DNA of 41,307 nucleotides from assembly GCA_964570865.1 (NCBI GenBank), contig CAZMZM010000017.1, forward strand, positions 1-41,307, read 5' to 3'. The translations under genes were made by a program, and so were the position numbers. The notes beneath the pieces were generated by a model. It saw only the letters and a program-made list of their open reading frames with translations. It ran no database searches and had not been told where the DNA came from. The stretch's first letter is position 1. Each line of letters opens with the position of its first letter. This document shows, in pieces, positions 1-7,996 of this stretch. The DNA comes from WGAL01 sp964570865. GTDB taxonomy: Bacteria; Bacteroidota; Ignavibacteria; Ignavibacteriales; Melioribacteraceae.

Positions 1-108
1 TATATATTTTGTCGGGAAAATCTCTGTAGCATTGCTTCTATTTCATTCATCAAGAACTAATTAAGTTGCTGAAACGTATTAAGGTTTATTTGCGGAATGA
101 AAAACCAC
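1..108. other. left-edge stretch, no assignable gene
   Basis: On the minus strand an ATG at position 50 opens a frame (MNEIEAMLQRFSRQN...) that runs off the left edge, with an in-frame stop just upstream of it. On the plus strand a frame enters from the edge and stops at 58-60. Each is under 20 codons inside the window, and neither resembles a family I know. The rest is AT-rich sequence leading to the cydAB terminator. Confidence 0.3.
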
Positions 109-142
109 AAAAAAAATCCCGAACGAAAACTCGCTCGGGATT
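109..142 (-). terminator. intrinsic terminator of cydAB
   Basis: Read on the minus strand, a 7-bp stem (ATCCCGA pairing with TCGGGAT, about 116-122 with 135-141) continues after one mismatch into three more pairs and a four-base loop. A run of seven or more T follows. This is a textbook rho-independent terminator, starting about 30 bases after the cydB stop codon. It leaves no room for a cydX-type small subunit gene in the transcript. Confidence 0.9.
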
Positions 143-172
143 AAAATGAAATCAACAAAAATACAATGAAAA

Positions 173-1183
173 TTAATATTCCATTTCAGATTCCTTTGTG
201 ATTCTCTTCTTAAAGATTATATAGCTCCAAGCCTGATAAACAAGCACAAACGGAACTAATATTAACGCAACGTACGACATTACAGTTAAAGTATATTGCG
301 ATGCGGATGCGTTATAAATAGTAAGACTATTCGCCGGATTTTCTGCAATCATCAAGTTCGGGAATAATGTTACAAAAGCCGTAATCACAACAAAAACAAT
401 CGTTAACGACGACATAATAAATGCTAATCCCATTTTGTCGGCTTTAGCATATACGCCGGCAAGAATAAGCGCAACAGCCGCAATTAACGGAAGCAGAAGT
501 ATTGCAACACCTTTAGCCTGAAAAGCATCTACGGCAAAATATGTGTAAAGTATAAAGATAACCGCAAAAATTACTGCGGGAAGCCAGAACTTAGCTGCAG
601 TAGCTTTTACTTTATCGAGCATCTCGCCACCTATTTTAAGCGAGAGGAACAATGCGCCGTGAAAAATAAATAGAAGAACGAAAGTGATTCCGCCAACTAA
701 CGCATAAGGATTCAGCAAATTAAAAAATCCGCCTGTATAGGTCATTGTAGAATCAATCGGCGTACCGATTAATAGATTGGAAACTGCAACACCCCATAAA
801 AACGCAGGGATAAAACTGCCGACAAAAATCATCCAATCCCAATTATAACGCCATTTTAAACTATCCTGTTTGCTTCTGTATTCAAATGCAACAGCTCGAA
901 CAATAAGTCCGATAAGCATTAAAAATAACGGAAGATAAAAACCGCTAAACAATGTTGCGTAAAAGTTCGGAAAAGCTGCGAATGAAGCCCCGCCTGCTGT
1001 AAGAAGCCATACTTCATTTCCGTCCCAATGAGGACCAATTGTATTAATTATTACGCGTCTTTCCATATCGTCTTTCCCTAAGAAGGGAAGTAACATACCA
1101 ACTCCGTAATCGAATCCTTCAAGGAAGAAGTATCCGATGAAGAGCACGGTTATAAGTATAAACCAAAGTGTATTTAAATCCAT
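173..1183 (-). CDS. cydB: cytochrome bd-type oxidase subunit II
   Basis: Subunit II of the cytochrome bd-type oxidase, an inner-membrane terminal oxidase that reduces oxygen with quinol. The 336-residue protein has about nine hydrophobic segments. Near the N-terminus it carries the family signatures FLEGFDYGVGMLLPF (around residues 20-35) and GPHWDGNEVWLLTAGGA (around 50-66). The start is well placed: the Shine-Dalgarno AGGAGGAG overlaps the cydA stop codon (TAGGAGGAG) and lies just before the ATG. The two genes are 11 bases apart and surely co-transcribed and coupled. Length is in the usual range (330-380). Electron donor specificity cannot be read from this subunit. Confidence 0.95.
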   Translation of the reverse strand: MDLNTLWFILITVLFIGYFFLEGFDYGVGMLLPFLGKDDMERRVIINTIGPHWDGNEVWLLTAGGASFAAFPNFYATLFSGFYLPLFLMLIGLIVRAVAFEYRSKQDSLKWRYNWDWMIFVGSFIPAFLWGVAVSNLLIGTPIDSTMTYTGGFFNLLNPYALVGGITFVLLFIFHGALFLSLKIGGEMLDKVKATAAKFWLPAVIFAVIFILYTYFAVDAFQAKGVAILLLPLIAAVALILAGVYAKADKMGLAFIMSSLTIVFVVITAFVTLFPNLMIAENPANSLTIYNASASQYTLTVMSYVALILVPFVLVYQAWSYIIFKKRITKESEMEY

Positions 1184-1194
1184 CTTCTCTCCTC

Positions 1195-2562
1195 CTATGA
1201 TTCACTTGATGTAGTTTCAGGTTCCAGTTCCATATCACGTCTTGCATATTTCAACCAAAGTTGAACCGTGAATACAATTAAAATTGCATAGAGAATCGTA
1301 AATCCGATTACAGTTGTCCAGGCTTCACCAACACTAACGGCTTTTGAAACACCATCCTGTGTACGGAATAAACCGAACACCAACCAAGGCTGACGGCCTA
1401 CTTCAGTGAAAATCCATCCTGTTGCGATAGAGAGAATCGGAAGACCGATACTCCAGATAAATACTTTTAATCCTAACGGCTTGCAATCAAAATCTCCTTT
1501 ACGAGTTTTAATATAAGCAACAATAGCTAACAGAAGCATTAATAATCCTGACCCAACCATCAGTCTGAAAGACCAGTAACTGGTAAAAACATCAGGAACA
1601 TAATCAACGCCTGCACCATATTTTTGCTCATATTCTTTCTGCAAATCTTTAATTCCTTTAACTTCTCCTTCAAAAGAATCATAAACCAAAAAGCTTAAGA
1701 AACCGGGAAGTTTAATGTCAACACTGTTAGTTTGATTATCCTGGTCAATAATTGCAAATAAAGATTCTCCGGCAGGGTTCTCTGTTTCCCACAAAGCTTC
1801 ACCTGCAGCTAATTTCATCGGCTGAGAATGAGCCAAGTGTTGTGCCTGCTGATGCCCGATAAAGATTACAAGAACTATTCCGATGAGTCCGTAAATCGCA
1901 CCAAAACGCATAGACTTCTTGAACGGTTTAATCTTTTCGGTTTTGTGTAGAAAATGCCATGCACTAACACCCATCATAAAAAATCCTGCCTGTACCATTC
2001 CGGATGTAAATACATGTGGGAATTGAAGCCAAAGATGAGGATTACCAATAATAGCACCAAAGTTAATCATCTCTGCACGTCCGTTAGCAAGTTCATAGCC
2101 CATAGGTTCCTGCATAAATGAATTGGCGCTCAGTATCCAAATTGCAGAAAGGTTAGAACCGATAGCAACTAACCAAGCAGTTGCAGCATGTACTTTAGGA
2201 GAAAGTTTTTTCCATCCGAACACCCAAATGCCAATAAATGTTGATTCCATATAGAATGCAAGCAAAGCTTCAATAGCTAAGGGAGCTCCGAAAATATCGC
2301 CCATAAATCTTGAATACTCTGACCAGTTCATTCCAAACTGGAATTCTTGTACTATACCGGTTGCAACACCGATAGCAAAGTTAATTAAGAAAAGCTTGCC
2401 CCAGAAATGTGCCATTTTTTTGTAATCTTCATCGCCGGTCTTTACATAGATAGTTTCCATGATAGCGATACCGATTGTTAGGCCTAATGTTAAAGGGACA
2501 AAAAAGAAATGGTAAACTGTAGTAATCGCGAATTGCCATCGCGACAGTTCAAGGACACCCAT
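1195..2562 (-). CDS. cydA: cytochrome bd-type oxidase subunit I
   Basis: Subunit I, which holds the haems and the quinol site. Visible family features are His18 (VYHFF, the high-spin haem ligand corresponding to E. coli His19), the acidic pair in GAPLAIEALLAFYMES near residue 100, His residues in NPHLWLQFPHVFTSG around 175-185, and the GRQPW motif near 390. At 455 residues it is shorter than E. coli CydA (about 520), because the periplasmic Q-loop (about 240-330) is short, as in the S-type subfamily. The start has a strong TAGGAGG Shine-Dalgarno six bases upstream. It suits microaerobic respiration or oxygen protection in a facultative or anaerobic host. No regulator lies next to it. Confidence 0.95.
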   Translation of the reverse strand: MGVLELSRWQFAITTVYHFFFVPLTLGLTIGIAIMETIYVKTGDEDYKKMAHFWGKLFLINFAIGVATGIVQEFQFGMNWSEYSRFMGDIFGAPLAIEALLAFYMESTFIGIWVFGWKKLSPKVHAATAWLVAIGSNLSAIWILSANSFMQEPMGYELANGRAEMINFGAIIGNPHLWLQFPHVFTSGMVQAGFFMMGVSAWHFLHKTEKIKPFKKSMRFGAIYGLIGIVLVIFIGHQQAQHLAHSQPMKLAAGEALWETENPAGESLFAIIDQDNQTNSVDIKLPGFLSFLVYDSFEGEVKGIKDLQKEYEQKYGAGVDYVPDVFTSYWSFRLMVGSGLLMLLLAIVAYIKTRKGDFDCKPLGLKVFIWSIGLPILSIATGWIFTEVGRQPWLVFGLFRTQDGVSKAVSVGEAWTTVIGFTILYAILIVFTVQLWLKYARRDMELEPETTSSES

Positions 2563-2815
2563 TTAACCTCCTACCAAATTAGTTAATTTATAGTTAATTA
2601 GTGAATTTTTATTTCACAACAAAATAGGCGTTTTAAGATTTTTGTTATTCAGTTAAAACAACAATTTAAACTTAAGTAAAATTTTCATTGATGGTCAATA
2701 AAATAATACAAAATATCTTTATATAAATATAAGTGGATGTTTTTATTCTATTTAACTAATAATTAACAAATATTATTTTTGAATCAAAGTAGCCTGAAGA
2801 AATTAAAATTTTTAT

Positions 2816-2839
2816 AAATTTATTTAGTTAAATAAATTT
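2816..2839. promoter_or_regulatory. perfect 11-bp AT-only inverted repeat before the M14 peptidase gene
   Basis: AAATTTATTTA (2816-2826) is followed by GT and then its exact reverse complement TAAATAAATTT (2829-2839). It ends 19 bases before the chosen ATG at 2859. It could be an operator or an mRNA hairpin next to the ribosome binding site. The region is very AT-rich, so some palindromy is expected by chance. The rest of the roughly 250-bp divergent gap back to cydA shows no gene; TATTTTTG at 2774-2781 resembles the Bacteroidota -7 consensus TAnnTTTG, without a clear -33 box. Confidence 0.3.
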
Positions 2840-2858
2840 TATGCTTGAAGGAGCAATT

Positions 2859-4616
2859 ATGAAAAAAGTGCTGACTACCTTAATTATATTGGCTTTGACG
2901 TCCTTAACAAATTCTCAGAATAAATCCGGATGGCTTACGTACTTTGAAAAAAGTAATTTTTTCGGCTCCCCTGATTACGCAACCACAATGGAGTATTTTC
3001 AAAAACTCACCGATGCTTCTGAAAATGCTGATTTTATTGCCTTTGGCGTTTCTCCTCAAGGGAGAGAACTAAAGGCTTTAATTGCTGCAAAGGGAAAAGC
3101 CTTTACACCTCAACTGGCAAGAAAACAGCACAAATCAATAATATTAATTGAAAACGGAATACACTCCGGGGAGATTGAGGGAAAAGACGCCTCTATGCTT
3201 TTACTCCGGGAAATATTGATTACAAAGGAAAAAGAAAATTTACTTGATAGTTCTGTCATAATTGTTGTTCCAATCTTTAATGTTGACGGGCATGAGCGCC
3301 GGAGTCCATACAATCGTATTAACCAAAACGGACCTACAGTGCAAGGGTGGAGAGTAACCGCACAAAACTTAAATCTAAATCGCGACTTTACTAAAGCCGA
3401 CACGCCTGAAATGAAAGCGCTGCTTCACCTTTATAATTACTGGCTTCCAGATATGTTTATTGACACACATACTACCGACGGGGCGGATTATCAATACACA
3501 ATTACTTACGGAGTTACAAAACACAAAAACTTTACTAAATTGCAGCGTAACTGGGCGAGAAATGTTTTTAGTCCGTTTGTTGAGAGTGAAGTTACCAAAG
3601 CCGGATATTTAATTGCCCCTTACTCCTATCCTATTGCTGACAATTTTTCCAATGGGATAGCCGATTGGGTTCCCTCCCCACGATACTCGCACGGTTATGC
3701 GGCAGTTCGTAATCGTTTCGGATTGCTTATCGAAACTCACATGTTAAAGCCTTTTAAAGATAGAGTATTTGCAACAAAAGCATTACTGGAAGCTGTTATT
3801 AAACTCTTCAATTCTAAGGCTGCCCGAATAATTTCAATCAATAAAAAAGCCGATGCTGAAATAATGAGTAAATATTCCGCGGGAAATTATTTCCCGATAA
3901 GATTCATGACATCTCATAAAATCGGGAAGCCCTTTGTTTGGAAGGGGTACAAGGCGGTAAAATCTTTCGGGAAGATTGCAGGAGATTCTTTGATTGAATA
4001 TATTCATCAACCTATTGACATTCCAACAACATATTATGAACTGTCGGAAATAACCGACTCCGTAATAATCCCCGACGCATATTTAGTCCCGCAAGAATGG
4101 AGTAAGTTGATTGAGATACTTAAAATCCATTCTGTTAAATTTAAAAGAGTGGACAAAGACCAAAAAATTATTGCGGATAGATATAAATTTTCAAATGTTA
4201 AGTTTCCGCCCAAACCTTATGAAGGACATTTTTCACCGACATTTGATTTGCTTGAATTTAGAGATACAGTTACGGTACGAAAAGGAGATTATCTTATTCC
4301 GACTAATCAACAAGCTATCGGAATTTTAATCCATTTGCTTGAACCGAAAGCCCGCGACTCCTTTATTCATTGGGGTCTGATGAATATTATTTTTGAACGA
4401 AAAGAATATTTTGAAATGTATTCGATGGAACCTATTGCAGAAAAAATGGCGGAATCAAATTTACAGCTCTATGAAGAATTTACACAAAAAGTAAATTCCG
4501 ACAAAAGTTTCCGCAATAATCCCAGAGAAAGACTAAACTTTTTCTACAAACATTCACCTTACTACGATAGTCATTACAGCGTATATCCGATAAGTAAAAT
4601 AGAAGCTTCGAAATAA
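2859..4616 (+). CDS. exported M14-family zinc metallopeptidase
   Basis: A secreted or periplasmic zinc carboxypeptidase-type enzyme (peptidase family M14). The start at 2859 is preferred over the in-frame ATG at 2841, because GAAGGAG lies just before it and the protein then begins with a typical signal peptide (MKKVLTTLIILALTS..., cleavage near residue 20). The catalytic set appears complete: zinc ligands in HSGE (His102, Glu105), an NLNRDF motif supplying the substrate-binding Asn-Arg, the third ligand His204 in DTHTTDG, and the general base Glu292 in LIETH. At 585 residues it is longer than classic carboxypeptidases; the region after about residue 320 is an accessory part I cannot assign. 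The gene stands alone, and substrate is unknown. Confidence 0.85.
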   Translation: MKKVLTTLIILALTSLTNSQNKSGWLTYFEKSNFFGSPDYATTMEYFQKLTDASENADFIAFGVSPQGRELKALIAAKGKAFTPQLARKQHKSIILIENGIHSGEIEGKDASMLLLREILITKEKENLLDSSVIIVVPIFNVDGHERRSPYNRINQNGPTVQGWRVTAQNLNLNRDFTKADTPEMKALLHLYNYWLPDMFIDTHTTDGADYQYTITYGVTKHKNFTKLQRNWARNVFSPFVESEVTKAGYLIAPYSYPIADNFSNGIADWVPSPRYSHGYAAVRNRFGLLIETHMLKPFKDRVFATKALLEAVIKLFNSKAARIISINKKADAEIMSKYSAGNYFPIRFMTSHKIGKPFVWKGYKAVKSFGKIAGDSLIEYIHQPIDIPTTYYELSEITDSVIIPDAYLVPQEWSKLIEILKIHSVKFKRVDKDQKIIADRYKFSNVKFPPKPYEGHFSPTFDLLEFRDTVTVRKGDYLIPTNQQAIGILIHLLEPKARDSFIHWGLMNIIFERKEYFEMYSMEPIAEKMAESNLQLYEEFTQKVNSDKSFRNNPRERLNFFYKHSPYYDSHYSVYPISKIEASK

Positions 4617-4861
4617 AAAGGAGAAAGTAGTTTGAAATATTCGACCCACGGTAATTTTAACATTTTTTTCACTTACTTTCCCATTGTACTTAATATTCGG
4701 AATTTTTGAAAAATCATTAACATTATTATTTTCTCTTTCATCTTTCATTTTCTTCATCGATTTTCTTAAGAGATCTTTTTTTTAAGAGAAAAGTGAATCT
4801 GCGGAAATCTGATATTAGTTAATTTTGTTATATTATTTACGAACAAATTTGGGAGTTACAA

Positions 4862-5212
4862 ATGTCAAAAATGATTGTATATCATAAACCCACTTGCACT
4901 ACAAGCCGAAAAGTAATTAAAGCACTTGAGGCAAAAGGAGTAGAGTTTGAAAAAGTTAACTATTACGATAAACCATTTACAAAAACGAAATTAAAAAATT
5001 TGTTGCGTGCAATGAATCTTAAAGCGGAAGACGTATTACGCAAACGAGCAAAAGAATACAAGGAATTTGATTTTAAAAATAAAAAATACACACAGACGGA
5101 AATAATCAGCTTAATGATTGAGCATCCCGATTTAATCGAACGCCCAATAATAGAAAATGGCGAAAAAGTTATCTTAGCCAGACCTATTGAAAAAATTGAA
5201 GAAGTGATTTAG
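4862..5212 (+). CDS. ArsC/Spx-family thioredoxin-fold reductase
   Basis: A 116-residue protein of the ArsC/Spx/YffB family. It begins with beta strand IVYHKPTC followed by TTSRK, so the single catalytic cysteine is Cys12 in the CTTSR loop, matching ArsC-type proteins (CxxS, not CxxC). RKRAKEYKE, LIERPI and ARPIEKI match the family's conserved arginine positions. GGGAG lies six bases before the ATG. Upstream, TAATTTTG at 4820-4827 resembles a Bacteroidota -7 element. No other arsenic gene is nearby, so arsenate reduction is only one option; many relatives are of unknown thiol chemistry. It is probably a single-gene transcript ending at the terminator that follows. Confidence 0.8.
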   Translation: MSKMIVYHKPTCTTSRKVIKALEAKGVEFEKVNYYDKPFTKTKLKNLLRAMNLKAEDVLRKRAKEYKEFDFKNKKYTQTEIISLMIEHPDLIERPIIENGEKVILARPIEKIEEVI

Positions 5213-5280
5213 AGGCAAAAAAATTATCACTCTTAAAAGAGAAATTTTCGAGTTATTGTTTTACCTTCAACAATTAAAAT

Positions 5281-5324
5281 GCCTAACATTTCTTCACTGA
5301 ATTATTGTTAGGCTATTTTTTTTT
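5281..5324 (+). terminator. intrinsic terminator after the ArsC-family gene
   Basis: GCCTAACA (5281-5288) pairs with TGTTAGGC (5306-5313) across a 17-base loop, followed by a nine-T run. It ends the plus-strand transcript. In the other direction the same hairpin is followed by ATTTTAATT, so it may also partly terminate the converging CotH gene. Confidence 0.85.
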
Positions 5325-5387
5325 AATATTCATTCTCCTCGTCAGAATCGGTTTATCTCAATACTTCAGGAGTGTGCTTCTCTTTAA

Positions 5388-7781
5388 CTACTTCATTAAA
5401 ATCATCTTGCGTGTTCGGGTGAATCTACCGCTCTGTAATCTGTAGAAATAAATTCCGCTCGGTAGTCCTCCCGTAATTGAACTTGCATCAAAATTAACAA
5501 AGTAATTCCCCGGCTCTTGCCGTTCGTTAACAAGTGTTGCGATCTTTCTTCCTAAAATATCATAAACAATCAACTTTACATTAGTAGGACGTGCAAATTT
5601 TGCTTTCACAGCCGGAATTGAATACTTAATTGTCGTTATCGAATTTCCTCCGGAGCCGGCTTTGCATGAAAACGGATTCGGATAGTTCTGAAACAACCTA
5701 AATTGAGAAAGTGAATTTCCGGTTTCGTTTTCCACATCCAAAACATTTGTATTAGACTCGCCCGGAGTCGGCTGCATAAACATCATATCCGAAGAACCGT
5801 CGGGATAGCGCCCGAACGAAATATCCGTCGTTTGTTCTCCGAAACTCATTGAATCAATTACGGTAACTCCATCCGAAGCAACCAAGGCGAGAAATTCACC
5901 TCCGGCGCTTAATTTAAAGTTTGTGTGCAAACCGGATTGTTCTTCGTCTTTATCACACCAGATTAACAGATGTCCGCCGGGCGCTATTGTCGTCCCGCTC
6001 GGGAAACTCCATTTTGCAAGAGCATCCGGATTGTCAGTTAACTTTTTCCCGCTTAAATCAACAATGGAATTTGACGGATTAAAAAGTTCAACCCAATCAT
6101 CATATTCGCCGTTCTGATCAGCAATTGTCGTATCGTTGCTTGCCATAAATTCGTTGATTAATATATTTTCCGCATCCGATGAAGGAATTGTAATTTTTAA
6201 ATATTTGGTTCGCGGATAAGTGAAAACGGTCGCGTTATTATCGGTAACATAAACCTTAAACTCTGCCGAACTGCCTGCTTCCATCGGTGGAAGAGTTACA
6301 CTCCATAAATCGTTTTCCTCCACCTTTTTACTATTTGCAGCCGGCGTATATTCCATTGGATAATCGATAACCGCCGGCAAACCTGCTACTTCCCACATTA
6401 CTCCTACGCTTGAAAAACCGTCGTTGTTGAAAACCGAAGCTGTAATTTTTATTGAATCTGCAGCAGTAGGATTTTTAGGAAAATAATTAATATCGTAAAC
6501 TATCGGCTCTGCCTCTTCGTAGTTAAGCATTCCCTGTAACGACTGATCACGTTTAATAATAAATTCCTGCAATCCGTATTTTACATGCTGATTTGAATAA
6601 TGCTGAGCAGAATACGAGCTGTAAAAATCACTCATTGTAAATCCGTAATCCAACGTACGAAAGGAATCCGCACGAACAAAAGGTGTGATTAAATCTTTTA
6701 TTGAATTAATATGCTGAGTTAGTTGACCATATAGAAATACATTATTGCTGTAAAAATCGAGAAAATGTGTGAATAAATTTCTGTACTGGTTGTTTGCCAA
6801 AATTCTATCCACCAAAGGTCTTTCCCCTGCGGCAACTTGAGGAAAGTCGTAAGGACTTACGTTTGCCCAATCCAGATCAAACCAATCCACACCAAAAGTG
6901 TTATCATAATCGTATGGAATTAAGTGAAACTTGCAGGAACTCGGCTCATAATAGAGATAGTAATTATTCATAAGCGAACGGTAATCGTCCCAACTGCCGA
7001 CAAGTACATCCATTGCAAAATATTTTAATACGCTCGGCAAATCCAGCACAGATTCAAGAGAATCGGCAAGGAGATTATCAGGAGTTAGATGAAGAATAGA
7101 GATTAATCTTGCCAATTGAGTAAAATCATATTCGTTTTTGTTTGTTTTAAGTTCGTAAGGGCGGTCGTCTCCATAGTAGGGATAATAATTTTCAGGATTT
7201 GCTCCTCTGTAACTTAAGTCTGCCGGATAACGGCACTTCCATAAATTACCCGAATCATCGGGATAATTTTTCGAGAGAAATTCCTCATCGATATGCTCGA
7301 CTGAAATATACAGTCCGTAAAATGTACCATTAACAAAAACGGCAACGTGAGAAGCTCGGCTTGCCGTTTCTCCGATATCGGAAAATAAATCCCAGCAAAG
7401 TTTGCTTCGAATTATCGAAGGATCATTATGCTCACCGTTAAGATTTAATTTTTCCACTCCATGAAATTTTCTTCCATGAATAAAAGTGTTAAATGAAAGC
7501 TTAAATGATTTTTTTAGCGCATCACGTGATGTATTGCCACGAAGGCGAAAACCGACAGAATCCACAAATTCATCGAACCACTTATTTTTGTACCGGATTG
7601 TGGAATAATGCATCGAATCGCTCTGAACATTATTATAAATCCAATCTAAAGCTGCCTGATCAATTGAAATTTCAATTGTGTCAACTTCGGTTTCGTCATA
7701 TAGTTTAAAACTATCGTCACTCTGTGCTTTATTAACTGTAGTAATAATAAATATGAAAGCTAAAAACTTAAAAAATTTCAT
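5388..7781 (-). CDS. secreted CotH-kinase/lamin-tail protein with T9SS sorting domain
   Basis: A 797-residue exported protein. After a signal peptide (MKFFKFLAFIFIITTVNKAQ) comes a CotH-type protein-kinase-like domain (about 35-395). It has the family's KKSFKLSF, NGEHNDPSIIRSKL and IPYDYDNTFG (about 286) motifs; CotH proteins of spores phosphorylate other surface proteins, but the role in this phylum is unknown. An Ig-like stretch follows (about 430-530), then a lamin-tail domain (about 536-655, INEFMASND...DDWVELFNPS), and a C-terminal T9SS type A sorting domain (about 695-797: NYPNPF...VYDILGRKIATLVNE...SGIYFYRL...KMILMK). It is predicted to be secreted by T9SS and anchored or released at the surface. 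Oddly, the NPST expected after YPNPF is replaced by SCKAGSGGNS, and extra residues follow IPAVKAKFARPTN. Confidence 0.85.
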   Translation of the reverse strand: MKFFKFLAFIFIITTVNKAQSDDSFKLYDETEVDTIEISIDQAALDWIYNNVQSDSMHYSTIRYKNKWFDEFVDSVGFRLRGNTSRDALKKSFKLSFNTFIHGRKFHGVEKLNLNGEHNDPSIIRSKLCWDLFSDIGETASRASHVAVFVNGTFYGLYISVEHIDEEFLSKNYPDDSGNLWKCRYPADLSYRGANPENYYPYYGDDRPYELKTNKNEYDFTQLARLISILHLTPDNLLADSLESVLDLPSVLKYFAMDVLVGSWDDYRSLMNNYYLYYEPSSCKFHLIPYDYDNTFGVDWFDLDWANVSPYDFPQVAAGERPLVDRILANNQYRNLFTHFLDFYSNNVFLYGQLTQHINSIKDLITPFVRADSFRTLDYGFTMSDFYSSYSAQHYSNQHVKYGLQEFIIKRDQSLQGMLNYEEAEPIVYDINYFPKNPTAADSIKITASVFNNDGFSSVGVMWEVAGLPAVIDYPMEYTPAANSKKVEENDLWSVTLPPMEAGSSAEFKVYVTDNNATVFTYPRTKYLKITIPSSDAENILINEFMASNDTTIADQNGEYDDWVELFNPSNSIVDLSGKKLTDNPDALAKWSFPSGTTIAPGGHLLIWCDKDEEQSGLHTNFKLSAGGEFLALVASDGVTVIDSMSFGEQTTDISFGRYPDGSSDMMFMQPTPGESNTNVLDVENETGNSLSQFRLFQNYPNPFSCKAGSGGNSITTIKYSIPAVKAKFARPTNVKLIVYDILGRKIATLVNERQEPGNYFVNFDASSITGGLPSGIYFYRLQSGRFTRTRKMILMK

Positions 7782-7926
7782 CTGATTTCCTTTATTTTAC
7801 GCAAAAAAGTTAAGTTTTCATTAATCACGAAAAAAAATAATTTAGCAAAAACGTCAAAAGAGTTACATCGCAAGAAATAATTTATTTCATTAATCCAAAA
7901 TGAGAAAAAAGTTTAACAAATAACTA

Positions 7927-7954
7927 AAATAATCCGAATTATTTCCGATTATTT
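7927..7954. promoter_or_regulatory. 8-bp inverted repeat upstream of the 614-aa gene
   Basis: AAATAATC (7927-7934) and its exact complement GATTATTT (7947-7954) are separated by 12 bases, about 43 bases before the ATG at 7997, a plausible operator position. It is short and AT-rich, so chance is a real alternative. The remaining 215-bp divergent gap between the CotH gene and this gene holds nothing else I recognise. Confidence 0.2.
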
Positions 7955-7996
7955 AAGTGGTAATGGATTGCATAAACAGAACTTCAGGGAAGAAGT

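Noticed and set aside
1..50. Possible gene start on the minus strand at the left edge
   Set aside because: Only 16 codons are visible and there is no clear Shine-Dalgarno. It cannot be told from chance.
4554..4757. Minus-strand 67-codon frame overlapping the end of the M14 gene
   Set aside because: More than a third of it is antisense to a real coding end, it has no clear ribosome binding site, and its composition is what AT-rich spacer gives.
4862..5212. Arsenic-resistance operon
   Set aside because: Only an ArsC-fold protein is present, with its own terminator and no arsB, acr3 or arsR neighbour. The family includes many proteins unrelated to arsenic.
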